64,000 nt of DNA from Chaetoderma sp. LZ-2023a (GCA_034401795.1 CM067369.1:189988630-190052629); one strand, 5' to 3'; shown: positions 42,157 through 52,438, counted from the stretch's first letter. Numbers and translations are program-made. The notes: a model not told the origin generated them from the letters alone.

Positions 42157-43088
42157 CTGAAAAGACGGATACGAAGACAATGAGTATGACAGTCTCAAAG
42201 CCTTGATAATGGATCTTTTAAGAAGAAACCAAAACAACCACGAGAGAAGACATCCACTATTACGACCACCCTGATGGGACAGGCGACTTCTCTAGTTAAT
42301 AACTCCAAATACAACCAGAACCCCACTCTTTTTAGATTAAGAGAGAGAGAGAAAGAACATGACTATCTAGATATCTCTCTACACTTCTTAATAAACAGGG
42401 GATGAACACATCACCGACTTCTCCAAACTAAGATTATGACATCAAGGAAAGAGAAACTCTGGTTGATTATGACATCAAACCTCACTATGCAAAAGCTCCT
42501 ACCAGGAGAGGGGACGTCAGATTTATGTAAGAAATATCTAGATCTCCAGACATTCTCAGCTCTCGACTAATATAATATTAAATTATATATACTCGAGAAC
42601 CCATGCACACGCAAGAGAGAAAATAGTGCAATAGCAAACGGCAGCAGAAAATGTAATTATTTTCAAATAATCATGCGCCATAATTAATAACTCCCTTAGC
42701 CTGGGCACAGGCAACCATCCTCTTGTGCAGGAAACACGTCCATCCATCCGCCGAGACTCCTCTTCCAGAAGAACTGATGAGGGGGGATGGGACAAAAGGA
42801 AGGAGATATTTTATTTATTAATATATTATATCTCCAACCCTTAGACATATCTCGATGATAAGTCATCCTGGGACGTGAACACCTTCCAGAGAAGACCAGG
42901 CAAGCTTGTATAGACACAAGACCGACCTGTAAGCATAAAACACAAGAGTTTATTAGCCCTAGGCGCTGGGAAAAAATTTACAAGGATTCCCAGCGCCTGA
43001 AAACGCGGTACCGCCGAAAACGGCCGCTACGAAAACCGGTAACACACGAAAGTTACAAGTCTCAAATAAAAGCCAGGAACAATGTCAC

Positions 43089-43136
43089 CTTGGATGATGA
43101 CGAGGAGGGCTCCTCTGACATTTTCGCATCAGCCAT
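43089..43136 (-). CDS. DIRS-B1 gag exon 1
   Basis: 16 codons (MADAKMSEEPSSSSSK) ending AAG before GTGACA. 932-base intron to 42156, phase 0. The peptide is unrelated to that of family A but the gene structure is the same. Confidence 0.72.
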
Positions 43137-43208
43137 GATAGATTTGGATGTATTGTTCTCTTATGAATTCAGAAAAGCGCCTGTAAGGAATTTCCACCAG
43201 TTGCTTCC

Positions 43209-43390
43209 AGCCAATATATTAGAAAACGGAAGTACCGGTGTGCGCATGCGCAGAGGGTGGTGTTTGTCATGTGCATGACTGTGTACTTCCACCTGCCCAT
43301 TAGGGGCACCTAACTTTTTATAATTCTGAATATTATTGAATTTAGAGCCGATATACTAGTATATCAAGAGTGTTAGGGAGGTAAGTATGT
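43209..43390. repeat. DIRS-B1 right inverted terminal repeat
   Basis: Inverted partner of 36222-36402. GCGCATGCGC at 43242-43251 and GGGAGGTAAGTAT outward. Confidence 0.92.
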
Positions 43391-43405
43391 TCTCATGATG
43401 TGAAA

Positions 43406-43647
43406 ACACGATATTTAAGCGGTCCTATTTAAGAATTCCTCTTCCACCATGATAATTTTTAGTCATACATTAAACATAGCGCTGAATGATAGTAATTTTT
43501 TATACCTATTTTTTATTTTTTAAAGGTACGTTTTTCTAAATTTAACAGCGTCTTATACTTGAACACAAGTTTTTTTTGGTGGATTTTGGTCAAATTTGGA
43601 ACAGCGTCCTATATTCGAGGGCGGCCTTTAGTCGAGAAATCACGGTA
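43406..43647. repeat. MITE zeta, right part
   Basis: Ends GAGAAATCACGGTA, complementary to the start at 35510. Contains GGCGGCCTTTAGTCG. Confidence 0.6.
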
Positions 43648-43834
43648 GCTTTGGATTAGTTTACATAATTATACATGTAGACGAATTCAAATCATAGACA
43701 TCTGTATTGCTGCATATTATGAGAAAATGACATCAATTTCGATTGGACAAACGTAAAATATAAAATCAATCAAATCATACCATGAATGCAATCCATTACT
43801 CAGAGATTCTGACACCGCATTCAATGGAGAACCA

Positions 43835-44005
43835 TTTCTAGCTACGCCATGTCCGTTTCTAGCTAACTTTGAAACTTGGTTTCCCAGAACCTAAATTTCA
43901 AGGTAACTATACAGTCCGGTAAGCTGTTGAATATTTTGAAACTAATTTAACTGGGGCTGCTGCTTTTTACAGAAACTTGATTGACAGAACAGATCCTTCT
44001 ATTTA
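43835..44005. repeat. MITE alpha copy, one arm
   Basis: ATTTCTAGCTACGCCATG flank and GCTGTTGAATATTTTGAAAC. The second arm is missing. Confidence 0.55.
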
Positions 44006-44139
44006 GAATTTTAAAAGCCTATACTGATACATTGTATAAAGCAAAGCGTACATGTACATGAAATAATCCTAAACAACTGTTTATTTAACCCTTTGACCGA
44101 CAAATCCCTAAAAAAATTAATTCTTTACGATATAACACT

Positions 44140-44258
44140 TATTCTGTTGAATATTTTGAAATTAATTCCACTGGAAGCTGTTGCTGCCTTGGGCAGCAAT
44201 GGCTTCCAGTCAAATTAATTTCAAAATATTCAAGTTTTCCTGTATCCATAGCGTTGAA
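44140..44258. repeat. MITE alpha copy next to DIRS-A3
   Basis: A very regular hairpin: CTTCCAGTCAAATTAATTTC on the right matches the left arm around TTGCTGCCTTGGGCAGCAA. The alpha tail is cut at 44258, where A3 starts. Confidence 0.65.
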
Positions 44259-44297
44259 TAAACGAAATCTAGGATTTCTTTTTTCACGAGAGAGTTG

Positions 44298-44474
44298 ATA
44301 CTTACCTCCCTAATACTTTTGATATTGCTAAATATCGGCTTTCACTCAATAAAACACTCAGATTAAAAACAGTTAGGTGCCCCTACTGGGCAGGGAGTCA
44401 GAGGTAGTCCGGCGGATGGTCGCCCCACCACCGCGCATGCGCCGACTACTACTTCCTCTGGCTCATTTATTGGC
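44298..44474. repeat. DIRS-A3 left inverted terminal repeat
   Basis: Pairs with 51095-51273. GCGCATGCGC at 44433-44442. Both ends read CGCCCCACCACCGCG. Confidence 0.93.
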
Positions 44475-44541
44475 TAACACATGCAACTACCAAGAGCCTG
44501 AAGACCGAGCCTCTGTGGGGCGGAGAGGCCGGGTCAGTATC

Positions 44542-44641
44542 TAGGGAGGTAAGTATCAACTCTCTCGTGAAAAAAGAAATCCTAGATTTCGTTTATTTCA
44601 CATCAAGAGTATACTTACCTCCCTAATACTTTTGATATTGC
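44542..44641. repeat. DIRS-A3 internal complementary region
   Basis: Junction TTTCGTTTATTTCACATC, matching this copy's own right terminus (CATC rather than the CTTC of A1 and A2). Confidence 0.92.
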
Positions 44642-45168
44642 CAGAATTCGAAAGTGAATCTGGCGGGAGGGAGGCGAGGTCAAAAGACCAGCTCTTCCCT
44701 ATACGCTTTCAAGCGTTTAAGGCACTTATGACGTCTGAAACTGTGTGAAAACACAGTCAGGATTTGATAAACCATCGGATAACACAACCGATGCCTGAGA
44801 GATGACCGATTTGTCATATGCGCTCCCCCCCCTCCCTTGGGAGGAAGATTAAATGACCTCAATGTCCTACACGCTCTCTTCGTACTAGTGCTAAGTACTA
44901 TAGGACAGAGACGAAAAGGCTCCATTTTCGTATACTCTCTCTAAAGAACCACAACCCACATAAACCATCACCATATTAATAACACTGGGTAACGTGACAA
45001 TACAAAACAATGAACAACACATGAACAAGACTGACCTTGTTGTACTAGGAAGCTGTCATCATGAATCCAGTAGAGAAGGATGATACAGTCCCGACAAGTG
45101 GTTGTCACCGTCGCTGAATGGCGAAGTATATAAGCAATGCGGAGGCACTCTTCACAAACATAAAGCGG

Positions 45169-48066
45169 TTATTGTTTCAAAATCGACAAGGCGAGAGGGT
45201 TAGAGGTGTCACGGAGGTAATGGTCTGTAAAACTTGACTCACAGTGCCACTGAGCCACTGACATAATATCATCCACAGGGACCCCATTAAAAAGGGCAGT
45301 GGATGTCACGACACCGCGGACACTGTGAGCCTTGGCCACGTCAACCTGTCGCCCGGTGGCGGATTTGTGACAAAATTGAATACATTCCACAATCCACCTA
45401 GAAATGGTGTCCTTAGACGCCCTACCATGGGGTTCAATATATGACAACCATAACGCTGACTGGTCGGTACGCCACTCCGAAGTACGCTGTTTGTACCGGA
45501 GCAGCGCCCGTACGGGGCACCATACTTTAGAATTAGGATCATATCTAGTTAAAGATGGCAAAAAAATAGGCTGACCTGGATATTTCAATGACTGATTTTT
45601 AGACAAGAAATTAATCCTAGGTAGAAGCTTAAGGCCTTCCCCTGTAACCACAAAACGGTCAACCTCGGCTGATAAGGCGTGAATTTCACTCCTACGCCTC
45701 GCCGAGGCCGCAGCAATTAAAAATACAGTTTTAAGAGTTAACATTTTCATAGAAATGGAACTAAGTGGTTCAAAAGGCTTATCACCTAGTACCTGGAGCA
45801 CCAGTGATAAACTCCAAGACGGAATCAGTGGAGGATTCCTTGGTCTTAGATTGCCCATGCCTTTAATTAATACATTTAATGTACTTACTTCATCACTCCC
45901 CCTATTAGCCAAGCAAGGAATAACAGTCATTAAAGCTGACTTATAACCAGCAATAGAGTTAGGCTTGAGGCTATAGGCATCATATAGGTGACAGAGGAAA
46001 TCAGCCACTACCTGAATAGATGATTCCATTGGATCAATACATCTTTTTGAGCACCATTCTGCAAATCTGTTGATTTTATAATTATATGCTCTGGAGGTTG
46101 ACCCCCTCCTGGCTTTGGCCATAAACATGGCCGCTTGCTCAGAAAAGCCCTCCTTAATTCTAGATTCCTTGACAACATCCACGCAGTCAATCGGAACATT
46201 GACGGATTGTCGTGAAGGGCCTTGCCCTGGAAGATAAGGTTGTCCATCAGAGGCAGCGGAACCGGATTGCAGACCAGAAGGTCCAGCAGATCCGTATACC
46301 ACGATCGGCTTGGCCAATCCGGGGCGATCAGAAGCACTTGGCACTCCTGCTGCCTGATTTTCTGAAGCACCTTTGGAATCAGGATTGCTGGGGGGAATGC
46401 GTATGCATACATTCCCTCCCAGCTGATAGCTAACGCATCTGTTGCGAAAGCGCTTGGGTCTGGAATCGGAGAGACGTACGTCGTCATCTTCGCATTCTTC
46501 TTCATCGCGAACAAATCTATGTTGGGTTTCCCCCAATGGTCGAACAGACGATCCGCCACACATTGATTTAGTTGCCATTCCGTGGGTAAAACACTCATCC
46601 TTCGGCTCAATGAGTCTGCTAGCAGATTTAACCTCCCCGGAATATGAACTGCTTTCAAGGTGATCCCATGATCCAGGCACCAACAAAGCAGTTTCCATGT
46701 CATCATACAGAGACTGGGCGACTTCGTTCCGCCCTGGCGGTTTATGTAAGTCACTACTGTTGAGTTGTCTGAACGAATTAGAACAATCTTGCCCTGAACT
46801 TTCTGTAAGAAATGTTCCAGGCCCAGGACTACTGCTCTTAGCTCTAGTAGATTGATATGTTCCTTGGACTGATCCAGATCCCAAAGCCCTGATACTGTGG
46901 ACTCTTCCAGACAAGCTCCCCACCCCTCCATCGATGCATCTGTATACACAGTCACCTGAGGGTGGGGAGGGGTTAGCAAAACCCCCGGCAAGAGATTCTC
47001 TGTATTCAACCACCATTGCAGGTGGTGAATCAGAGGCGCCAATACTGACACGTTCGAGTCCAGCGAACCTGAACTCTGGGTCCACTGTGTCATGAGAAAC
47101 AACTGGATCGGGCGCCTGCGTAAGGCGGCCTGCGGAATGACTGGTTCCAAAGAAACCATCAAGCCCAGCATTCTCAAGTAAACCCGTGCCAGGACATGAC
47201 GACTGTCGCACACCGACTGTATTACCGAGATGAGTATTTGAACCCTCTCCTGAGTGGGGTACACATACCCCGTCTCCAGATCGAAGAACATGCCCAGGTA
47301 AACAAACTTCTGGGATGGAGTTAGCTCTGATTTCGGGAAATTGATCATCCAGCCCAAGTCCGAGAGAGTTTTCAAAACAATCTCCAGATTGGCTGACAAT
47401 GATTCCCGGGTGTGTGCTTTCAACAGCCAGTCGTCTATGTACGTGTGGACTGCTATGCTTCTCCTGCGGAGGTATGCAGTGATCGCGAGAACCACACGGG
47501 TGAAGACCCGAGGAGCCGTGGAAATCCCGAAGGGTAACACCCTGAATTCCCACCGCCGGCCCTGAAATGCAAATCTCAGGAAGCGACGGAAACTCCTCTC
47601 TATGGGAATGTGGAAATAAGCATCCTTCAAATCTATCGACGCCGTCCACATTCCTCGCTCTAACCCCGCCAACACCGAGCGCACAGTCTCCATCTTGAAA
47701 CTGGGCGTCTCTATGAACTTGTTCAATGGCTTGAGGTTGAGAATCGGCCTCCACCCTCCGGTGTTTTTTGGTACTAAGAACAGGGTTGAATAAAAGCCCG
47801 GGCACCTTAGTGCCGGCTGAATGGCTCCTTTTTGTATGAGGGAATTTATTTCCTCCTCTATACACAACCTCTGATCCGGATCCCGTGGAATAGGAGTCCA
47901 GATCGGCGCGAGAGACAGTCGCGATGGCGGGCCTGTCAGCCAGTCGGGACGATACCCGACTGAAAGCCATCGCAAGACTAAACGGTCCTGAGTCAACCGT
48001 TTCCACTCTGGCAAGTGGCCGGCCAAACGGCCGCCCACCGGTCCACCTAGGGATAGAGGTGGACAT
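45169..48066 (-). CDS. DIRS-A3 tyrosine recombinase ORF
   Basis: 965 codons from an ATG at 48066; the frame is open to the gag stop at 48139. Domain and catalytic residues as in A1. The ATG used as a possible recombinase start in A1, A2 and B1 is GTG here (near 46302), so that internal start cannot be general. Confidence 0.9.
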   Translation of the reverse strand: MSTSIPRWTGGRPFGRPLARVETVDSGPFSLAMAFSRVSSRLADRPAIATVSRADLDSYSTGSGSEVVYRGGNKFPHTKRSHSAGTKVPGLLFNPVLSTKKHRRVEADSQPQAIEQVHRDAQFQDGDCALGVGGVRARNVDGVDRFEGCLFPHSHREEFPSLPEICISGPAVGIQGVTLRDFHGSSGLHPCGSRDHCIPPQEKHSSPHVHRRLAVESTHPGIIVSQSGDCFENSLGLGLDDQFPEIRANSIPEVCLPGHVLRSGDGVCVPHSGEGSNTHLGNTVGVRQSSCPGTGLLENAGLDGFFGTSHSAGRLTQAPDPVVSHDTVDPEFRFAGLERVSIGASDSPPAMVVEYRESLAGGFANPSPPSGDCVYRCIDGGVGSLSGRVHSIRALGSGSVQGTYQSTRAKSSSPGPGTFLTESSGQDCSNSFRQLNSSDLHKPPGRNEVAQSLYDDMETALLVPGSWDHLESSSYSGEVKSASRLIEPKDECFTHGMATKSMCGGSSVRPLGETQHRFVRDEEECEDDDVRLSDSRPKRFRNRCVSYQLGGNVCIRIPPSNPDSKGASENQAAGVPSASDRPGLAKPIVVYGSAGPSGLQSGSAASDGQPYLPGQGPSRQSVNVPIDCVDVVKESRIKEGFSEQAAMFMAKARRGSTSRAYNYKINRFAEWCSKRCIDPMESSIQVVADFLCHLYDAYSLKPNSIAGYKSALMTVIPCLANRGSDEVSTLNVLIKGMGNLRPRNPPLIPSWSLSLVLQVLGDKPFEPLSSISMKMLTLKTVFLIAAASARRRSEIHALSAEVDRFVVTGEGLKLLPRINFLSKNQSLKYPGQPIFLPSLTRYDPNSKVWCPVRALLRYKQRTSEWRTDQSALWLSYIEPHGRASKDTISRWIVECIQFCHKSATGRQVDVAKAHSVRGVVTSTALFNGVPVDDIMSVAQWHCESSFTDHYLRDTSNPLALSILKQ

Positions 48067-48197
48067 AAGGAGTGCCAGAGTGGCACTGTTCTCTCGGCGT
48101 GAAACACCGGAGTGGTTCCCACCGCGGTAACCGGGCCATCAGGCCCGATTACCGCGACCAGATCCCCGCGCGCCCCGCCCAGCGCCGCGCGCACCAC
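46008..48197 (-). CDS. DIRS-A3 reverse transcriptase / RNase H / MT-like ORF
   Basis: All catalytic motifs are present (SIDLKDAYFHIP, YIDDW, TDAS, LELRA, RSDNS, LLADSLS). The Met that precedes the RT domain in A1 and A2 (in VCMAxET) is replaced by VFHAERT, so no ATG near the ORF start is shared by family A. This again points to expression through gag. Confidence 0.95.
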   Translation of the reverse strand: MVRAALGGARGDLVAVIGPDGPVTAVGTTPVFHAERTVPLWHSLCPPLSLGGPVGGRLAGHLPEWKRLTQDRLVLRWLSVGYRPDWLTGPPSRLSLAPIWTPIPRDPDQRLCIEEEINSLIQKGAIQPALRCPGFYSTLFLVPKNTGGWRPILNLKPLNKFIETPSFKMETVRSVLAGLERGMWTASIDLKDAYFHIPIERSFRRFLRFAFQGRRWEFRVLPFGISTAPRVFTRVVLAITAYLRRRSIAVHTYIDDWLLKAHTRESLSANLEIVLKTLSDLGWMINFPKSELTPSQKFVYLGMFFDLETGYVYPTQERVQILISVIQSVCDSRHVLARVYLRMLGLMVSLEPVIPQAALRRRPIQLFLMTQWTQSSGSLDSNVSVLAPLIHHLQWWLNTENLLPGVLLTPPHPQVTVYTDASMEGWGACLEESTVSGLWDLDQSKEHINLLELRAVVLGLEHFLQKVQGKIVLIRSDNSTVVTYINRQGGTKSPSLCMMTWKLLCWCLDHGITLKAVHIPGRLNLLADSLSRRMSVLPTEWQLNQCVADRLFDHWGKPNIDLFAMKKNAKMTTYVSPIPDPSAFATDALAISWEGMYAYAFPPAILIPKVLQKIRQQECQVLLIAPDWPSRSWYTDLLDLLVCNPVPLPLMDNLIFQGKALHDNPSMFRLTAWMLSRNLELRRAFLSKRPCLWPKPGGGQPPEHIIIKSTDLQNGAQKDVLIQWNHLFR
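48138..48144 (-). other. A3 gag stop GCC-TGA-T: predicted recoding site
   Basis: gag ends CGG GCC TGA T. RT lies in +1 and the recombinase in the zero frame. The base after TGA is T, unlike the C of the other copies. Confidence 0.5.
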
Positions 48198-50187
48198 GGT
48201 ACGCGGGCGGCTGTCTGGCTGGGTGCGGCTGAGGAGCCTGCGCCCCCCTCACTGCTGGCCGAATCGCCCGTGGCCTAGGCCTACGTTGCGACGGTGGCTG
48301 GCCTCTGACCTGGCCAGCACCACCTCGAGCCTGCAGAGGACGAAACGCAGGGGGTGCCGCGCGAACACGCTCCCGCCGGAGCACCTCAAATTGCTCACGC
48401 AGCGCCCTCTGGTTGTTAACCAGAGTGACCGTCTCCTGGAGGTGCCTGCATCCCTCACCTCCAAAGAGACCAGGACCTGTCATAGGCGTCCGCAGCAGCC
48501 TATTATACAGGTCCTGGGACGGGCACAGATTGTCAAGTGCAAACGTGCGCCGCGCCCGGACACTTCTGGTCACCGCCCGCGTCAAACAGTCCAAAGCCAG
48601 GTTGATACCATCCTGAATGGCTCTCTGAACTGTTACCGGGCTTGGCTGGCGTGATGCGGAGGCCGCTACCACCCCCTGTAGCAGCTGGGAGACGTGGGAC
48701 AGAGCGGCAATCGACGCTCTCCCACTCTCCTCCGCATCACGCAGCGCGGCATTCGCCGAACGCAACGCGTTCGAGCACAAGACTCCCGTGTCAGAACGGG
48801 AGCCCGGCCGCGCATCTTCGCCTAAAGCCGCGCGATCATCAACGCTTGGCTTCGGCACCACACCGTACCGCTGGTAATCCAGGGGCACGATGCGGCAACG
48901 CTTAGCCACCTCGCGAGGGGCCTTCGCGAGACGTCCATTAACCTTAATGGACGCCTCCGCCGCTTCGAACATGTCCACGACATGTTCAGCCAGCGGCAGA
49001 GATGGCATAGCGGTAGCCGCCGGCCTACCAGCTAACCACGGCCTATGGTCACGCTGGCTAGCCGGCAGCTCCACGGGTAGATCGGGCCGAACACTTACCA
49101 GCCACTGGCAAGCGTCCGACCAATCCTCCTCCGTGGCTAACTGCGAGCGCTCTACTAGACGAGGGCCTTCGTCTTCCTCCAGAGCACTCGCAGTTGACGT
49201 CGACGGCGGGTAAGCTGATACCCCTGGCAAGCCTGGAAAAGCATGCGGGCCCGAGAGAGCAGGCATGCTAAACTCCGCGGCTTGACCAGGAGCAGGCGCC
49301 GTGGCAGAGCGTGGGGTAAACACCGCTCTACCACGGGCCTGACCAGCACCAGCGATACCATCGGCAAGCCGAGGTATGCGGTATCCGTGGTCAACAGCAC
49401 CGCCCGGGGACACCTTCTGGACCGTGAAATCTACTCCTGCGAGAGTAGAACCACGGAACACGTCGCCTGTATTCCCCGCGAGGGGTGCACAGACGTCGTA
49501 TTCCATGGCCACGTCCTCAGAAGGCGACCCTAGCAGGAGATCCTCTTCCTCCTGGCCAGAAAGATTAGAATCCGGGTCAGCAAAGAGAGCTAACCCGGAC
49601 TGGCCAGGGAAGGTGCCATAGGAGGCTTTGACACCTTCGGCGCGCGGATACCCGGGGTCTGATGAGCAGACCGCGGGTCCCAGCAACAACCGTTGTCCAC
49701 GGCCCCTCGGCGCGGCGCCATGCCTGCTGCCAGGGTCGTGGACTGCCCCCAACAAAGGGGCCACCTCTGAATCCACAAACGGACCGGACCTAAAGAGACC
49801 GGATTCAGAGGCGGGGATCACCTGCTCGCAAGCAGATGCCGAGGACAACAAAGGAGCTGGCCCAGGGAGCATGCCGCGAAGCAACTCTGGGACCAAATCC
49901 TTTATTGTCCTCTGCATCTCTTGTAACATTTCGGACCGGAAGGCCTCCATATCCACCGCGGATGAGGCCTTCCTCTTACCCTTCTTACAACCCTCCTTCT
50001 TCTTCTTCCTCTCTTCCTCCATCACCTTCTCCCTTGCCTGCAAAGATAAAAACTCAGACATTAGGTCTCCCCCCCACTGCTTACATACGTCGCACTTCAG
50101 CAACGGTCCACAGGGACTGCAGCTGAAGCACAAGTGCGGAACGAAACGGTTTTTCAAAAACCTCCCGCAGGACGGGCAACCAGGTCT
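48139..50187 (-). CDS. DIRS-A3 gag, main exon
   Basis: 699 residues with exon 1. Starts after TTTGTCCTGTTTCAG at AGA CCT GGT TGC. The Cys/His cluster (CPSC, HLCFSCSPC, CDVC), Lys-rich block, conserved core and RG tail are all present. The unspliced frame meets a TAA shortly upstream and has no ATG, so the spliced start is required to include the cluster. Confidence 0.85.
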   Translation of the reverse strand, partial: RPGCPSCGRFLKNRFVPHLCFSCSPCGPLLKCDVCKQWGGDLMSEFLSLQAREKVMEEERKKKKEGCKKGKRKASSAVDMEAFRSEMLQEMQRTIKDLVPELLRGMLPGPAPLLSSASACEQVIPASESGLFRSGPFVDSEVAPLLGAVHDPGSRHGAAPRGRGQRLLLGPAVCSSDPGYPRAEGVKASYGTFPGQSGLALFADPDSNLSGQEEEDLLLGSPSEDVAMEYDVCAPLAGNTGDVFRGSTLAGVDFTVQKVSPGGAVDHGYRIPRLADGIAGAGQARGRAVFTPRSATAPAPGQAAEFSMPALSGPHAFPGLPGVSAYPPSTSTASALEEDEGPRLVERSQLATEEDWSDACQWLVSVRPDLPVELPASQRDHRPWLAGRPAATAMPSLPLAEHVVDMFEAAEASIKVNGRLAKAPREVAKRCRIVPLDYQRYGVVPKPSVDDRAALGEDARPGSRSDTGVLCSNALRSANAALRDAEESGRASIAALSHVSQLLQGVVAASASRQPSPVTVQRAIQDGINLALDCLTRAVTRSVRARRTFALDNLCPSQDLYNRLLRTPMTGPGLFGGEGCRHLQETVTLVNNQRALREQFEVLRRERVRAAPPAFRPLQARGGAGQVRGQPPSQRRPRPRAIRPAVRGAQAPQPHPARQPPAYRGARGAGRGARGSGRGNRA

Positions 50188-50952
50188 CTGAAACAGGACA
50201 AAGGACAGGGACAATGAGCAAGATAGTTAAGGTTAGCGAACTCAAAACCAACTAAAAAAGAGAGGGACAGGATCCTCAAGATCGCAAATCAAGAAGAACC
50301 AGCCTTGGACAAAACGTTAAATGTTAATAAAGGCCAAGGCCGATTATGACGTCATCACTCCTGTGACCAAATTAATCGATCCGCAACAAGCACCAAGTGC
50401 AAGAACGAATTGTATAAGTAACCGGAACATTCCCGTTGAATAGGCATATCGAGTACACAACAATCAGATATACAGAGATAACTCCTTCCAATTCTAGCAT
50501 TGGCAAAAAGGGAAATTATCTCCCCTTTTGTTTATCAATAATTAGATACCTGACACTTGTACAGACAAACCATCCAACGCGATGTACCGGAGAACTCCAC
50601 CATAGTACGCCTCTACATTCTCTCCACCGAAGGGAAAGGAATTGGATCAAGAGGGCAAAGTGAGAAGACCTTTATAACAGGCCTCCAACTCACTGAACAT
50701 ATTCTTTTGGTTAGATAACCTAACAGTATTAGTAGGAAATGGAACCGTGGTGGAGAGAAAACATATCCTCTTGTGCCGAGAAGTCCATCAAAGCTTCTAC
50801 GTGATACCTGTGGACAAAACACAAAGAGAAATGAGACTTATGAAGCACCATGTTGTAAAAAACCAACACAAACAGGCGCTAATCACGGTAAGCGCGAGTC
50901 CCGGAAATACATTAAACCGGGACAAAACACGCTAGCATATCAAAGAAGTCAC

Positions 50953-51003
50953 CTGATAAAGAGATCCCGCTCCTTCTAAAGGTGAATCCTCCCTTTCCGA
51001 CAT
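50953..51003 (-). CDS. DIRS-A3 gag exon 1
   Basis: 17 codons (MSEREDSPLEGAGSLYQ) ending CAG before GTGACT; 765-base intron, phase 0. Confidence 0.78.
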
Positions 51004-51094
51004 GCTTCCCACGAACAAGAACCGTCAAATTTGAGTAAAACACAAGGTAACGCGCAGAAAAGTATAGAGAACACAAAACCGCATGTAACCCTTT

Positions 51095-51273
51095 GCCAAT
51101 AAATGAGCAAAGAGGAAGTAGTAGTCGGCGCATGCGCGGTGGTGGGGCGACCATCCGCCGGACTACCTCTGACTCCCTGCCCAGTAGGGGCACCTAACTG
51201 TTTTTAATCTGAGTGTTTTATTGAGTGAAAGCCGATATTTAGCAATATCAAAAGTATTAGGGAGGTAAGTATA
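51095..51273. repeat. DIRS-A3 right inverted terminal repeat
   Basis: Inverted partner of 44298-44474. GCGCATGCGC at 51128-51137. Outward AGGTAAGTAT. Confidence 0.93.
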
Positions 51274-51589
51274 CTCTTGATGTGAAAAATGAGATATGGG
51301 GAATTCATCAGTGAAAGAGTTACACATAAATGGCGTCCGACATTAGCCCCATACAAAAAATAATTATTAATATCTCCTATGTATTTTGTGCACCCAGGCA
51401 TGCATGCCAAATGGCAAATGATTATTCTTTCAATGGTCACAATGTATAATTCCTGACCTTAGCCACATTAACCGTTTGACAACAAAATCAGAATCATAAC
51501 CATCCTTCTCATGTCCATTCAGTACAATGCAGAAATAAGTTAACATGTTTCCAAAACAAAAAAGAAACCATTTCTATCTAATATCCCAC

Positions 51590-51860
51590 CACTTTGTTCA
51601 CATTTTAATTGATTTTAACACTGAACCTTGAATACACATACTTAATCACAATTTCAAGGTACAAATGTAACTATACATGTAAACTTTTGAATATATTGAT
51701 ACCAATATGAGCAGTTGTTAATGCCTATACCTAGTAACAGCTCCCAGTCAATTTTTATTAAATTGTACCTTTCCAGAGTATCCATCAATAATTTGACGTC
51801 ATATGACATCATAATCAGCGTGTAGGAAGACGTCATAATCATTACGTCATAAATGATTCT
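51590..51860. repeat. MITE alpha copy, degenerate
   Basis: CTTTTGAATATATTGATACC arm, then TTTGACGTCATATGACATC tail. Confidence 0.5.
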
Positions 51861-51876
51861 ATACAATCTTTAACTC

Positions 51877-52145
51877 CCATAGCGAGTTTAGGCAAACTCT
51901 CGTAGCTACTCTAGGCTAGATGAACATGTGATCAGTTACCCTCGCCTAAATGTGATAAGTTACCCTCGCGTAAATGAGCACATGTTTAAATTACATTGAT
52001 TTCACCGCAAACACGTGACTACTCGATTTACCCTTGCTGATAGGTGGGTAGCTCCGAGTAGGTACTACAGTACGTACTCCAGCCGTTTAGGCGCTACTCT
52101 AGTAACTTGAGTAGCTACCCTGCTAGGGACGTAAACTCGGCCTTA
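51877..52145. repeat. Possible foldback repeat
   Basis: Opens GCGAGTTTAGGC and closes GACGTAAACTCGG. Inside are two copies of CAGTTACCCTCGC-type motifs and CTACTCTAG/CTAG pairs. Resembles a MITE but only one copy is visible. Confidence 0.4.
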
Positions 52146-52400
52146 ATAGTCTGACACATTGTACAAATTGTATGTCTCTACTATTTAATAAGCAGCCATA
52201 GGCAGCAACAGCACTCGGTCAAATTAGTTTCAAAATATTCAACAATGAATGACGTAGATGCCAACTATACAGATAAGCTGTTGAATATTTTGAAACTAAT
52301 TTGATTGGGGTCTGTTGCTGCTTAACAGCGCCCAGCCAAATTAGTTTCAAAATATTCAACAGCATGTTTATTAGATTAAAAAAAAATGTATTAGAGACTC
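52146..52400. repeat. MITE alpha, left part (split by DIRS-C1)
   Basis: Palindrome at about 52270-52365, then the usual GTTTATTAGAT tail, cut by C1. The tail resumes at 59177 (CCGTGTCAGACTATTAA). Confidence 0.6.
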
Positions 52401-52438
52401 AAAAAAAGCATCCGCTTTTGTTTCTACGAGAATTCTTA

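Larger units (their letters stand above)
36183..43405 (-). mobile_element. DIRS retrotransposon copy B1
   Basis: 7.22 kb, with the same architecture as family A but clearly diverged nucleotide sequence and different termini (TAAGTAAATTTATC at left, GATGTGAAA at right, set from the internal complementary region). RT and recombinase ORFs are intact. gag has a frame break at an 11-C run (42040-42050). The 3' untranslated part (36570-37153) again holds a C run (near 36770). Nested in MITE zeta, in the 24.7 kb RAD54L intron. Confidence 0.94.
44259..51287 (-). mobile_element. DIRS retrotransposon copy A3 (complete)
   Basis: 7.03 kb. A diverged family A member; the recombinase protein differs from A1 at only a few percent of residues, the noncoding parts by more. 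Left end TAAACGAAATC, right end GATGTGAAA, the right end resembling B1. All ORFs are open. 3' untranslated part 44642-45168. Confidence 0.95.

Noticed and set aside
42034..42237. Separate small Cys-rich gene in B1
   Set aside because: It is the first part of gag exon 2 preceded by intron, cut off by the G-run frame break.
49628..50191. 187-codon plus-strand ORF, and similar plus-strand ORFs at 40370-40981 and 48112-48654
   Set aside because: Antisense shadows of gag exons, with no conserved domain and low-complexity composition.
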